Source: Candidatus Gastranaerophilales bacterium
GTDB taxonomy: Bacteria; Cyanobacteriota; Vampirovibrionia; Gastranaerophilales; Gastranaerophilaceae
NCBI GenBank assembly: GCA_944325025.1
Contig: CALUYN010000001.1
Span: forward strand, 1 to 64,000
Length of the DNA: 64,000 nucleotides
Direction: 5' to 3'
This document shows positions 1 to 8,221 of this stretch, piece after piece (positions within the stretch are counted from its first letter, which is position 1; each line of letters opens with the position of its first letter). The position numbers and the translations under genes are program-made. Under the pieces are notes generated by a model. That model saw only the letters and a list, made by a program, of their open reading frames with translations, was not told where the DNA came from and did no database searches.

Positions 1-131
1 AAATTCCTGACATGCCCGTAGCTTGCTTCAATCTGGTATCCGTCTCCCAAAATCTTTCTTATAGTCTTTGATTTTGCAGGCGACTCAACTATTACTAATG
101 CTTTTTCTTTTTTTTCAGATGTTTTTGCCAT
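1..131 (-). CDS. topA: DNA topoisomerase I, N-terminal fragment (cut by window edge)
   Basis: Only the first 43 codons are present; the gene runs off the left edge. The ATG is at 131 and the peptide carries the Toprim-domain opening [18 protein letters not shown], in which the Glu of VESPAK is the conserved acidic catalytic residue of type IA topoisomerases. The family relaxes negative supercoils by single-strand passage. It is preceded by a charged [11 protein letters not shown] tail. It lies 35 bases downstream of dprA on the same strand; the dprA-topA order is common in bacteria and supports both calls. The family assignment is firm, but nothing can be said about the rest of the protein. 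Confidence 0.9.
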   Translation of the reverse strand, partial: MAKTSEKKEKALVIVESPAKSKTIRKILGDGYQIEASYGHVRN

Positions 132-166
132 TTGTCTATTCCGTCTGATATTTAACTGCTCTCATA

Positions 167-1267
167 CTATGAATAATTAACAGGAGCTGCCTTTTTATAC
201 CTGTCCCCGTCGACCTGTTTAATTATGCCTTTAAGCTCCATGGTTGTCAAGTACATCAGAAGATTATCTATACTCAACTTTGTAAATGCCTGAAGTTCAT
301 CCACACTTTTTTCTTCAATTTCAAGCGCTTCATAAATAATTTTTTCATCTTCGCTTAAATCAGGAAGATTGAACAAAGTTTGCTGCTCAACTTTTACTTC
401 CCACCCCAGAGCCTCAAGAATATCTTCAGCGCATGTAACAAGCGCTGCTCCGTTTTTTAAGAGTTTATAAATACCTTCAGTATTAGGATTTGTGATAAGC
501 CCGGGGATACACATCAATTCGCGCCCCTGCTCAAGCGTCAAATTTGCGGTTATTAATGCTCCGCTTTTTAAAGAAGCTTCGGCAACAAGAGTTCCGTAAG
601 ACAAACCTGATACAATTCTGTTTCTCTGCGGAAATCTGAATTTTATCGGCTGAAACGTCGGATAATATTCAGTTACAACAGCTCCTGAGCCCTCTTCAAT
701 TTTTTTATACAACTCTTTATTGGCCGCAGGATAAGTGTAATCAAATCCGCTTGCAATAACACCTATTGTTTTTAAGTTGTTATCCAGAGCTGCTACATGC
801 GCAGTTGTATCAATACCTGACGCAAGACCTGAAACAATACATATATCTGTGTTTATAAGCTCCGATATAATCTTTTTCAAAGCCTCCTTGGCATAAGATG
901 TTGCACGTCTTGAGCCTACTACGGCAAGAGTTCTCTCAAGATTGCAAGAGAATAAGTCGCCTTTGTAATACAAAACAGACGGAGGATTATCAATATTTTT
1001 GAGCATATAAGGGTATTTTTCGCTGTCAAAAGTAAGATAATTTATGCCTCTGTCTAACACATCACCAATTACTTTATCAGGATTGACTTTATCTCTAAGA
1101 CGCAGAAAATGTTCGGCTTTTTTAACGCTTAAACCGTCAATTGAGGATAAATCATTAGCGTTAAATGCTTTTTCAATATCTCCGTAATAATTGTACAGCC
1201 TCTGTATAAAACGGCTGTCAATTTCTTCTATTGATGATAAAGCTATCCAGTATTTATCCGAATTCAT
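167..1267 (-). CDS. dprA: DNA processing protein DprA (Smf)
   Basis: 366 residues, normal length for DprA, which loads RecA on incoming single-stranded DNA during natural transformation. An N-terminal helical/SAM-like part (about 1-75) is followed by the Rossmann-like DprA fold with the motifs VVGSRRATSYAKEAL and IVSGLASGIDTTAHVAAL. These correspond to the ssDNA-binding and nucleotide-fold signatures. After residue 300 a C-terminal winged-helix-like region follows (SVDELQAFTKLSIDNLLMYL). The ATG at 1267 overlaps the end of the upstream TPR gene by four bases (ATGA), so translational coupling is likely. It implies at least part of a competence pathway; no other com gene is visible in the window. 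Confidence 0.95.
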   Translation of the reverse strand: MNSDKYWIALSSIEEIDSRFIQRLYNYYGDIEKAFNANDLSSIDGLSVKKAEHFLRLRDKVNPDKVIGDVLDRGINYLTFDSEKYPYMLKNIDNPPSVLYYKGDLFSCNLERTLAVVGSRRATSYAKEALKKIISELINTDICIVSGLASGIDTTAHVAALDNNLKTIGVIASGFDYTYPAANKELYKKIEEGSGAVVTEYYPTFQPIKFRFPQRNRIVSGLSYGTLVAEASLKSGALITANLTLEQGRELMCIPGLITNPNTEGIYKLLKNGAALVTCAEDILEALGWEVKVEQQTLFNLPDLSEDEKIIYEALEIEEKSVDELQAFTKLSIDNLLMYLTTMELKGIIKQVDGDRYKKAAPVNYS

Positions 1268-2037
1268 TTTTTCTTATTTATTCTTTCTATCAGCTCTCTA
1301 ATTTTGCCTGCCTCAACTTCTGGAATATCAAGATTTATATAATCCTCAAAATATTCAATTGCATCATCATAATCTCCGCGGGCAAGAAATAGTATACCTG
1401 CTTTTTTGTATGCCGGTGAAAACAAATCATTATGTGCAATGGCTTTAAGGTAGTTTGAAAGAGCTTTGTCAATCTCGTCGTTTGCCTCGTATGCTTCTCC
1501 AAGATAATAATAAATCCAGGGATTTTCACTCTTATATTGAAGAACATTTTCAAAATTTTCAATCGCGCATTCATAATTACCCAGTTCAAAATGAACTTTC
1601 CCGAGATCATAGTAAACATCGTAATTATCAGGCTGTTTTTCCAGAATATGTTCAAGTTCATCTATTGCAAGATCAAGCTTTGCATCTTCCATATAAAATC
1701 TTGCAAGATAATGGCGGAGAACAAGATTATCCGGAATTTCATATATTCCCTGAGTAACAAGTTCAATTCCGCTTCCCATATCTTTTTTGCGGTAATAAAT
1801 ATCCGCAAGATTTATATAAACCTGAGGAAGTTTTGGATTTAAATGCTGAGCTTTTAAATAGTGTTTTTCAGCCTTTTCATAATCGCCTAAATTGGCATAG
1901 CAAAGCGCAATGTTATTGTATAATTCTGCGTTATCCTGACAGGTTTCCAAAACAGAGCTGAAAACATCTATTGCCTCTTTATAGCTGCCTTTTTGATATA
2001 GTTCTATTGCTTTATCGACTTTTTCTTTTTCACTCAT
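1264..2037 (-). CDS. Tetratricopeptide repeat protein
   Basis: 257 residues made almost wholly of TPR helix pairs. Roughly six or seven repeats are visible with the canonical small/aromatic pattern (for example AELYNNIALCYANLGDYEKA, PQVYINLADIYYRKKD, YDVYYDLGKVHFELGNYECA). There is no signal peptide or membrane segment, so it is predicted cytoplasmic. TPR arrays act as protein-binding scaffolds, and the partner cannot be read from sequence. It sits in a tight operon between the lptA-like gene (four-base gap) and dprA (four-base overlap). Its position suggests co-expression with envelope biogenesis or DNA uptake genes, but this is only context. Start ATG at 2037. Confidence 0.85.
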   Translation of the reverse strand: MSEKEKVDKAIELYQKGSYKEAIDVFSSVLETCQDNAELYNNIALCYANLGDYEKAEKHYLKAQHLNPKLPQVYINLADIYYRKKDMGSGIELVTQGIYEIPDNLVLRHYLARFYMEDAKLDLAIDELEHILEKQPDNYDVYYDLGKVHFELGNYECAIENFENVLQYKSENPWIYYYLGEAYEANDEIDKALSNYLKAIAHNDLFSPAYKKAGILFLARGDYDDAIEYFEDYINLDIPEVEAGKIRELIERINKKK

Positions 2038-2041
2038 AATA

Positions 2042-3028
2042 TTATAATCCCAATCCTATTCCATTTTCCGAATTTCCGCCGTTGTCGCCGGAGCCTATAT
2101 TTTTAATAACTGTTCTTGTGTTGCCGTCAGCATGGAAATCTTTCGGGTTCATAGTCATTTTAATTCTGTCTGCGTAAATCGTTCTAACACCCTGAGTTAT
2201 ACTCGAACGTCCGACAAAGTAAACATCATTAGGTTTGCCTTCTTTATTCGGATAAATCGCAATTTTAGGGCCTGCCGCATAGTAATCCTGATACCAGACA
2301 CGGACATTTCCCGAAGCATTGAAAACATTTTTATCCTGAACATATTCCTGACGGTTAGATTTTAAAACCAGTTTTGTACCGTCCTCCATAAGAGCATTTG
2401 TTGTTGTATTACCAACAGCAGTTAAAACTTTTGTACCTGCATTGTAATAAAAATTGTCAGCTAAAGATTCGCTTCCCTGCTGTTTTATACGCGCATCACC
2501 CATAAGCTCAATATCTTTTAAATCACCATTTTTATCGGTTTTAATCTTTGCTTTATTTGAAAATGTATCTAAATCCTTATATTTTATAGTAACAGCTCCT
2601 GTTGCTGTCATTACACCTGTTTCAGTGTTATACTCCTGTTCATCTGCGTTAATCACTACAATCGGAACCTTTCCATCAAAAACAATTGACTGGGTATCCC
2701 CTTGAGCTTTTACAACTTTTGTAATAAGCGAAAGTTTCAGGATATTTGCTTTTACCTCGCGTTTTTTATTCTTTTTAACTTCATAAGCATAGGGTTTGTC
2801 ATAGAAAGTTGCCGTATCAAGCTTCTGGTTTTCATCCATGCTTACATCAGCCTTATCGCCAACAACGCGTAAGTCATCAACGGAAACTTTTACATCTCCC
2901 TCAAATTTAATTTTATTTTCCTTTTCTTCGTAACTCTGAGTTTTAGACTCAATAACCAGATCCGATGCCTGAACAACCAGACCCACAGCAAACAAAGAAA
3001 TAATTAAAGCAATAAAAATCCTTTTCAC
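2042..3028 (-). CDS. LptA/OstA-like periplasmic LPS transport protein
   Basis: 328 residues. An N-terminal signal peptide (MKRIFIALIISLFAVGLVVQA) is followed by repeated beta-jellyroll OstA motifs such as NKIKFEGDVKVSVDDLRVVGDKADVSM, GVMTATGAVTIKYKDLDTFSNKAKI and NVFNASGNVRVWYQDYYAAGPKIAIY. This is the LptA/LptD-N fold that forms the periplasmic bridge for lipopolysaccharide. It is longer than E. coli LptA (about 185 residues) and holds about three repeats, as in cyanobacterial-type OstA proteins. The ATG overlaps the end of lptC by four bases. The C-terminal tail is Gly/Asn-rich. It is good evidence that the organism has a Gram-negative outer membrane. LptA versus a truncated LptD cannot be settled here; the absence of a barrel domain favours LptA. 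Confidence 0.85.
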   Translation of the reverse strand: MKRIFIALIISLFAVGLVVQASDLVIESKTQSYEEKENKIKFEGDVKVSVDDLRVVGDKADVSMDENQKLDTATFYDKPYAYEVKKNKKREVKANILKLSLITKVVKAQGDTQSIVFDGKVPIVVINADEQEYNTETGVMTATGAVTIKYKDLDTFSNKAKIKTDKNGDLKDIELMGDARIKQQGSESLADNFYYNAGTKVLTAVGNTTTNALMEDGTKLVLKSNRQEYVQDKNVFNASGNVRVWYQDYYAAGPKIAIYPNKEGKPNDVYFVGRSSITQGVRTIYADRIKMTMNPKDFHADGNTRTVIKNIGSGDNGGNSENGIGLGL

Positions 3029-3627
3029 TTTTTCTCCTTATTATCATAAATTTTGGAAACAGTGTTTCCGATAATCTTAAACTGTTCATAATTCGGGCTA
3101 ATTTCTACCTTGGCAGCAGTTGCAAGAAACTGTTCCTGCCGTGTAATCCTGACATTTCCCTGTGCAATAATCGGGACATCCCTGCCCGACCATACAAGTT
3201 TATTAGCCCTCAAAGTTGTTAAATCTTTCAAAACAATAAACGTATCCTCATATAGAATAATTTGCTTTTTGTTTTCGTTATATGTGCCCTTAGAGGATTC
3301 AAAACTCATTGAGACCTGATTGTCATCATCGTAAAAATTACCGACAACATTATCAAGCATGGCAACACCGTTTTTGCTGTCGTAGTTGCCTGTTTCACCG
3401 TATATTTCCCAGTATTTTTGTTCGTCTTTTGTTTCGGTCAAAATAATACCGTGGATTAAAGCTTCCTGTCTATCTTGATCGGTTTGGAGCTGACTTCTGT
3501 TAAAGTTATGCGTAATAACACCGGCCGAAATAAAAGCCCACGCCAAAAGACCGATTATGGCCGCTAAAGCTCCAATATATGCCTTTTGTTTTCTGCTTAG
3601 ATTTTTTAATTTATCAATAAAATCCAT
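3025..3627 (-). CDS. lptC: LptC-like inner-membrane LPS transport protein
   Basis: 200 residues from the ATG at 3627 (MDFIDKLKNL). One N-terminal transmembrane helix (about residues 13-35, AYIGALAAIIGLLAWAFISAG) is followed by a beta-rich periplasmic domain (WEIYGETGNYDSKNGVAMLDNVVGNFYD, VRITRQEQFLATAAKVEISP) typical of LptC/YrbK, which links the LptBFG transporter to LptA. First gene of a five-gene run with lptA, TPR, dprA and topA. I chose 3627 over an ATG at 3645 because an extended -10 box lies 3636-3644 and its end is eight bases from the 3627 ATG. There is no Shine-Dalgarno, so a leaderless start is likely. Confidence 0.8.
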   Translation of the reverse strand: MDFIDKLKNLSRKQKAYIGALAAIIGLLAWAFISAGVITHNFNRSQLQTDQDRQEALIHGIILTETKDEQKYWEIYGETGNYDSKNGVAMLDNVVGNFYDDDNQVSMSFESSKGTYNENKKQIILYEDTFIVLKDLTTLRANKLVWSGRDVPIIAQGNVRITRQEQFLATAAKVEISPNYEQFKIIGNTVSKIYDNKEKK

Positions 3628-3635
3628 ATATAAAA

Positions 3636-3644
3636 ATTTTAGCA
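3636..3644 (-). promoter_or_regulatory. Extended -10 promoter of the lptC operon
   Basis: TGCTAAAAT on the minus strand (TG-n-TAAAAT), ending eight bases before the lptC ATG. No convincing -35 is seen at 17 bases. The spacing predicts a transcript starting at or next to the start codon. Confidence 0.5.
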
Positions 3645-3693
3645 TGAAAACAAGTTTTCAAATAAAAAGTTTAAATTATATGAAATCGAAAGA

Positions 3694-4214
3694 TTAGTTT
3701 CCCATATTTTTTATCATATCTGCAGCAGTTGTGCCGCCTTTTTCGGTTGCGTAAGATATTCCGACAACTTTTTGTATACCATCATAATCTCCTTTTAATT
3801 TATAACTCCTTTATAAAAAAGCATTGCAGCTCTTTTGCGATTGCGGCTCAGCTGCGCTGTCCGCAATGACGTTTTCATTTACAGCTATTTGGGTAAAATT
3901 GCAACGAAATTTATTATTGATAATAGCTCAGCATCTATGCCTCTTGGCATCTTTGCATCTAATTAAACCCTCACCCGCAGTTGTAAGTTCACTCTGTTCA
4001 CACAACTGCTCCCTCTCCCAAAGGGCGAGGGGGAACGTAGCCGTTCCATCCGACACATTAAGATTAACTATAATGCTCAAGATACTTCTTAGTGCCTTAG
4101 CGCAATAGCATCTTACTATCTTTAAATAGCTTGACCTCTTGTCTTCCTGACCTCCGGTGGAGCCTACAGTGCCCCCCCCCCAAAGCTCTGCATTAATTCA
4201 AACAATCTTTTCAT
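3694..4214 (-). pseudogene. Gutted prepilin locus: leader with G10 run plus C-terminal remnant
   Basis: The 5' end is intact: AAGGAG six bases before ATG 4214, then MKRLFELMQSFGGGAL-stop (4164-4214), with the ten-G run at 4172-4181. The +1 frame continues through repeat DNA (GGGTVGSTGG...VSDGTATFPLA...RCKDAKRHRC) to a TGA, but the prepilin motif and the body of the protein are missing. At 3694-3810 a 38-codon open piece ends with IQKVVGISYATEKGG and DMIKNMGN, resembling the C-terminus of the 43.7 kb prepilin (EKGGVSTSQMLKDMGK). I read this as a former prepilin gene whose core was lost and replaced by repeats. It supports the view that repeats and G run belong to one system. Confidence 0.65.
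3811..4171. repeat. Mosaic REP-like repeat island (relic prepilin locus)
   Basis: A patchwork of units seen elsewhere in the window: GCGATTGCGG...CCGCAATGAC (inverted), a CAGCTATTT...TTGATAATAGC unit shared with 7909-7967, GCATCTATGCCTCTTGGCATC, a CCCTCACCCGCAG...GGGCGAGGGGG unit shared with 60.3 and 44.6 kb, and AGCTTGACCTCTTG. It is visibly richer in G+C than the flanking genes. No independent gene is supported. Confidence 0.8.
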
Positions 4215-4247
4215 TCTCAACTCCTTATTTGTAATATAACCTTTATA

Positions 4248-4276
4248 ATTGTAACACTAATTACTCAAAATATCAA
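4248..4276 (-). promoter_or_regulatory. Sigma-70 promoter of the relic prepilin locus
   Basis: TTGATA - 17 bases - TACAAT (minus strand), with TGT before the -10. It lies 34 bases upstream of the ATG at 4214 and is divergent from the mutS2 promoter, so the relic is probably still transcribed. Confidence 0.5.
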
Positions 4277-4292
4277 TCGCAGGATATTTTCA

Positions 4293-4301
4293 TGCTAGTA
4301 T
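4293..4301 (+). promoter_or_regulatory. Extended -10 promoter of mutS2
   Basis: TGCTAGTAT with the hexamer ending six bases before the mutS2 ATG at 4308. There is no Shine-Dalgarno between them, which predicts a leaderless mRNA. Confidence 0.45.
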
Positions 4302-4307
4302 TTCACT

Positions 4308-6674
4308 ATGGACATAACTGAAAAAAGCCGGAAATCTCTCGAATTTGATAAAATAGCAAATATTCTCTCAAATTATGCGAAAACAACTCAAAGCAGAGAA
4401 ATTTGCCTGAAAACTCTGCCGTTTGACGATATTATAAAAATTAAAAACGAACTTAAATGTACACGTGAGGCAAAATTCATTCTAGATATGCCGTCAGACA
4501 TCCCTATAGAATTTGTCGCAGATATGGGGAGAATAAAACAAAATATAGGCTCTTCCTATCTTTCAGAAGAAGAATTGATTGATGTTGCAAAAACGTTAAG
4601 AACATCAAGACTCGTCAAAAAATTTCTTAACGATAATTTTGGGAATGAGTCTATTTTAAAGGCTTCTGCCCAAAATTTAGCCGTTGACAAAGAACTTGAA
4701 GAAAAAATTTTTTCTACTTTTGATGAAAATTTAAACATTAAACAGGATGCAACCCCGGAACTCAAAGGACTTTATGCAGCTTTACGCGACAATGAAAAAA
4801 ATCTGAAAACAACTGTTAACTCGCTTTTAAATTCTCCGGATTTTTCAAAGCACCTGCAGGAAACAATTTACACAACCCGTGATGACAGAATTGTTTTTCA
4901 GGTAATGGCATCTTCAAAAAGTAAAGTTCCAGGGATTGTCCACGATGTTTCCGCGACAAACAAAACCTTTTACATAGAGCCTCAGCAAATAGTCCCTTTA
5001 AACAACAAAATCAGAGAGATTAAATCCAACATTCACTCTGAGATAGTCCGCATTCTCGCGGCATTAACATCTCTAATAAAAGATAATATAAAAGAACTTG
5101 TTTTATCAGAAGAAATTCTGGCAGTAATTGACTATCATTTTGCCAAGGCCAGATATGCCGTAAAAATTCAGGCTGTTGAACCTGAAATTGTTACACATAA
5201 ATTTCTGGAACTTGAAAATATAAAACATCCGCTGTTAATCGGGAATGTAGAAAATGTAGTAACAAATAATTTTGAAATCGGCAAAGATTACAAATCAGTC
5301 ATCATAACCGGTTCAAATACCGGCGGGAAAACAGTTACTTTGAAAACAATAGGGCTTTTTATTCTTATGGCAAAAACAGGTATGTTTCTCCCCTGTACTA
5401 ATGCAAAAATATATCCATTTGAGAATGTTTTTGCAGATATCGGAGATGATCAGAGTATTTTGCAGAACCTTTCGACTTTTTCATCCCACATGACAAATAT
5501 TATAGAGATTTTGAAACACAGCAATGAAAAGTCTTTTGTAATCTTAGATGAAATATGCGCGGGCACAGATCCTGTAGAAGGCGCAGTTCTTGCTCAGGCA
5601 ATACTTGAAAAATTAGCAGAAAAAAATGTTATTTCAACAGTTACAACCCACTATGGAGAATTAAAAGCCCTTGAATACACAAATCCATATTTCAAAAATG
5701 CGTCTGTTGAATTCAATACGGAAACTTTAAAACCGACCTATAAACTTCTTATGGGCATACCCGGACTTAGTAATGCCATAGCGATTGCATCAAATCTGGG
5801 ATTGGATAAAGATATTACGGAGAAAGCAAAAAATATTGTTGTATCAACAAAAGACCCATCAATACTTGTTGTTGAGAAATTACAGGAAACGCAGGCAAAA
5901 CTTGCACATAACCTTGAAGAAGCAGAAAATTTAAAAGAAACTTCGCAAAATCTCAAGGAAGAATATGAACATTCTCTTGCTGAAGTAAAAAAAGATAAAA
6001 AGAAAACCGTAAAAATTATCAAAGATAAATTCGACAGAGAAATGCTTGAAGCTAAAGCAGAAATAAAAGGCATTCTGGATGAATTAAGACGGGAAAAATC
6101 AGAAAAAATAGCCCGCAGATCTTATGCAAGACTCGCACAAACAGAACAAAAATTTAGAAGCAAACTATCAGAATACGATGAGCAGCAGCAATATGCAGAA
6201 ATTATTTGGGATAACGTTAAAACAGGTGACAAACTAATTCTTAAAGACCTTCATCAGCCTGTAACAGTTCTATCTCTTCCTGATAAAAACAACTATGTTA
6301 CAGTGCAGATGGGCAATTTCAAAACAAAAATCAAATGCGGCAAACTTGCACCTTACGACTCCGCTTTTGAGAAAAAAGAAAATGTTTACAGACCAAATTC
6401 TTTTGAAAAATTTGAATTACGCAAAACAAATATTTCAAGCACACTGGATTTGCGCGGTTACAAGGTGGAAGACGCGCTCGACAGCCTTGAATTTTACCTT
6501 GATAAAGCAAGCCTTGCAAATCTTGCCTGTGTAACAATTATTCACGGGCATGGAACAGGAGCCTTAAAATCCGCCGTAAGAGATTTCCTCTCAACTTCTC
6601 CCTATGTCGCAAAGTTCAGACCCGGCGAAGACGCAGAAGGCGGCGACGGAGTTAGTATAGTTGATATTAATTAA
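4308..6674 (+). CDS. mutS2: MutS2 endonuclease/ATPase (ribosome-collision and recombination control)
   Basis: 788 residues, the normal MutS2 length. It has a MutS-like core helical region, an ABC-type ATPase with Walker A GSNTGGKT at about residues 335-342, Walker B VILDEICAGTDP, then a long coiled coil (about 500-620, Glu/Lys-rich). A C-terminal Smr domain carries LDLRG (about 712) and the HGHGTG motif (about 745). MutS2 lacks the mismatch-recognition domain of MutS. The family limits homologous recombination and, in Bacillus, acts on collided ribosomes. Start ATG 4308 sits six bases after an extended -10 and has no Shine-Dalgarno. The gene appears monocistronic with its own promoter. Confidence 0.95.
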   Translation: MDITEKSRKSLEFDKIANILSNYAKTTQSREICLKTLPFDDIIKIKNELKCTREAKFILDMPSDIPIEFVADMGRIKQNIGSSYLSEEELIDVAKTLRTSRLVKKFLNDNFGNESILKASAQNLAVDKELEEKIFSTFDENLNIKQDATPELKGLYAALRDNEKNLKTTVNSLLNSPDFSKHLQETIYTTRDDRIVFQVMASSKSKVPGIVHDVSATNKTFYIEPQQIVPLNNKIREIKSNIHSEIVRILAALTSLIKDNIKELVLSEEILAVIDYHFAKARYAVKIQAVEPEIVTHKFLELENIKHPLLIGNVENVVTNNFEIGKDYKSVIITGSNTGGKTVTLKTIGLFILMAKTGMFLPCTNAKIYPFENVFADIGDDQSILQNLSTFSSHMTNIIEILKHSNEKSFVILDEICAGTDPVEGAVLAQAILEKLAEKNVISTVTTHYGELKALEYTNPYFKNASVEFNTETLKPTYKLLMGIPGLSNAIAIASNLGLDKDITEKAKNIVVSTKDPSILVVEKLQETQAKLAHNLEEAENLKETSQNLKEEYEHSLAEVKKDKKKTVKIIKDKFDREMLEAKAEIKGILDELRREKSEKIARRSYARLAQTEQKFRSKLSEYDEQQQYAEIIWDNVKTGDKLILKDLHQPVTVLSLPDKNNYVTVQMGNFKTKIKCGKLAPYDSAFEKKENVYRPNSFEKFELRKTNISSTLDLRGYKVEDALDSLEFYLDKASLANLACVTIIHGHGTGALKSAVRDFLSTSPYVAKFRPGEDAEGGDGVSIVDIN

Positions 6675-6679
6675 AATAG

Positions 6680-6688
6680 TGCTATAAT
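6680..6688 (+). promoter_or_regulatory. Extended -10 promoter of the M20 peptidase gene
   Basis: TGCTATAAT lies just after the mutS2 stop, 23 bases upstream of the ATG at 6711. An AAGGAG Shine-Dalgarno lies between. Confidence 0.5.
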
Positions 6689-6710
6689 AATTCCGTAAAA
6701 GGAGAGAAAT

Positions 6711-7874
6711 ATGATGATTGAAGATATAAGAAAAGAACATGAGCTTGTTGATTTGTTCTGCAGCCTTGCAGAAGTGCCATCGCCTTCTATGCACGAAGAA
6801 AAAGTCGCAGAGTGGATAAAAAATTACTGCGATAATGAAGGAATTGACTGCAGATTTGATGATTTCAAAAATGTAATTATAAATATTCCCGCAACAGACA
6901 GCAGAAAAGAACCTTTGATGCTTTCGGCTCACATGGATGTAATAGGGGACGACAGCCCTGTTAAAACTTATGTGGATGAAAACGGGTTTATTCACGCAAT
7001 AGATAGAACACTAGGCGGCGATGACAAAGCAGGTGTTGCAAACGCACTTTACTTTGCAAAAAATCTTGCTAAATCAACAATGATGCACGGCGGCCTGGAG
7101 GTTATGTTTACACGTGATGAAGAAAACGGGCTTTCCGGTATCAGAAATGCAAATCTGAAAAACTTTAAATCAAAATACGTTCTGGTGCTCGACAGCGATA
7201 CACTGGGACAGTGCGAAGTTTCAGGTGCAAGCTATACCTTAGCAAAGATTAAAGTCCACAGTTTTAAAGGCGGACATTCAGGCATTGATATCGGCGACAA
7301 AACCAGAGCAAATGCGGCAAAACTTATTGCGGACTTAATATCATCTCTTCCGCAGGGCGTTTTTTATGAAGAAGAAGGAACAGTCATAACCTCCTGCAAC
7401 TTAGGCGGAATTTCAGCAGGAAATATCAATGTCACAAATATTATTAACACCGATGCAGAGGTTAGCTACTCAATAAGAAGTTCAAGCCGCAAAAAAGAAG
7501 AAGAATTAAAAAATAAAATGGCTCTTACTGTTGATGAATTCAACATTAAAAATAAAGAAATTGCAAAAGCCTCTATAGAGTTTGAAGAACATCTTCCTCC
7601 CTTTGAAAAATCTGAAGATGACTATATTCCGATACTTTTTGAAGCCTCGGCAAGAAAAGCAGGCGTAGAGCCTGATATAACCTCTTTCCACGCAGGTGCT
7701 GAAACTCATATATACGCGAATGAAACAAACGCAAATAACGAAAAATTCGTACCATACCTGCTAGGGCTCGCAACAGTTTGCAACATGCATTCAAAGAATG
7801 AATATCTGGACTACAAATCAATGCTCAAAGGACAGGAAGTTTTAAACGAATTGTTTAATGCTTTTAATGCCTAA
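6711..7874 (+). CDS. M20 family metallopeptidase (PepT/tripeptidase-like)
   Basis: 387 residues. Two-zinc M20 signature residues are present: LSAHMDVIGDD (His74, Asp76), GGDDKAGVANAL (bridging Asp), FTRDEENGLSG (Glu-Glu general base and ligand) and VLDSDT. The dimerisation (lid) insert follows and a late FHAGAETHIYAN supplies the last His ligand. The family removes N-terminal residues from short peptides in the cytoplasm; PepT-like is the closest subgroup by eye. AAAGGAGAG stands about ten bases before ATG-ATG at 6711/6714, and either could initiate. It is followed by a 300-base repeat island, so it probably forms a single-gene transcript. Confidence 0.85.
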   Translation: MMIEDIRKEHELVDLFCSLAEVPSPSMHEEKVAEWIKNYCDNEGIDCRFDDFKNVIINIPATDSRKEPLMLSAHMDVIGDDSPVKTYVDENGFIHAIDRTLGGDDKAGVANALYFAKNLAKSTMMHGGLEVMFTRDEENGLSGIRNANLKNFKSKYVLVLDSDTLGQCEVSGASYTLAKIKVHSFKGGHSGIDIGDKTRANAAKLIADLISSLPQGVFYEEEGTVITSCNLGGISAGNINVTNIINTDAEVSYSIRSSSRKKEEELKNKMALTVDEFNIKNKEIAKASIEFEEHLPPFEKSEDDYIPILFEASARKAGVEPDITSFHAGAETHIYANETNANNEKFVPYLLGLATVCNMHSKNEYLDYKSMLKGQEVLNELFNAFNA

Positions 7875-8165
7875 GAGGCGGCTAACCGGAGGTCAGGAGG
7901 TCAAGCTATTTTCATTTACAGCTATTTTTGTAAAATTGCAACGAAATTTATTATTGATAATAACTTCGCATCTATGCCTCTTGGCATCTGTGCATCTAGA
8001 CACGAGATGCTGAAATAAATTCAGCATGACGTAAATAGCTTGCCTTCTTACCCTCTTATCTTTCTAGCTTTCGAAAGCCCCTCTCTCTAACTCGCTCCCC
8101 AAAGGGGCGAGAGTACAAAAAGAGAATGTCCTCACCCATTGGAGAGAGGAAGTGGTGAGGTAAAA
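7875..8165. repeat. Intergenic mosaic repeat island
   Basis: About 290 bases with no gene. It holds the inverted copy of the GACCTCCGG unit (CCGGAGGTCAGGAGGTCAAG at 7887), the CAGCTATTT...TTGATAATA unit (7915-7965) and GCATCTATGCCTCTTGGCATC (7968). It also holds a TGCTGAA/TTCAGCA palindrome (8009-8027) and a CTCCCCAAAGGGGCGAG palindrome near 8095. The same units fill the prepilin loci, but here there is no G run or prepilin. Confidence 0.8.
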
Positions 8166-8185
8166 CTATACAAATTTTAACTTAT

Positions 8186-8214
8186 TTGATGAATACAAAC
8201 AAGTTTGATAAAAT
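8186..8214 (+). promoter_or_regulatory. Sigma-70 promoter of the histidine kinase gene
   Basis: TTGATG - 17 bases - TAAAAT. The -10 ends seven bases before ATG 8222. No Shine-Dalgarno is present, so the mRNA is probably leaderless. Confidence 0.55.
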
Positions 8215-8221
8215 TTTATAT

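Noticed and set aside
1335..1842. Open frames opposite the TPR gene
   Set aside because: Shadows of the TPR coding sequence on the other strand; low-complexity products.
3824..4108. Plus-strand open frame in the 3.8-4.1 kb repeat island
   Set aside because: Consists wholly of repeat units with no Shine-Dalgarno or family match; the supported reading is the minus-strand leader frame.
7875..8165. A gene or prophage remnant in the 7.9-8.2 kb gap
   Set aside because: Only repeat units and palindromes; no frame with a ribosome site.
8186..8221. Starting the histidine kinase at the TTG/ATG near 8186
   Set aside because: That stretch forms the -35 and spacer of a good promoter; the receiver-like fold starts at ATG 8222.
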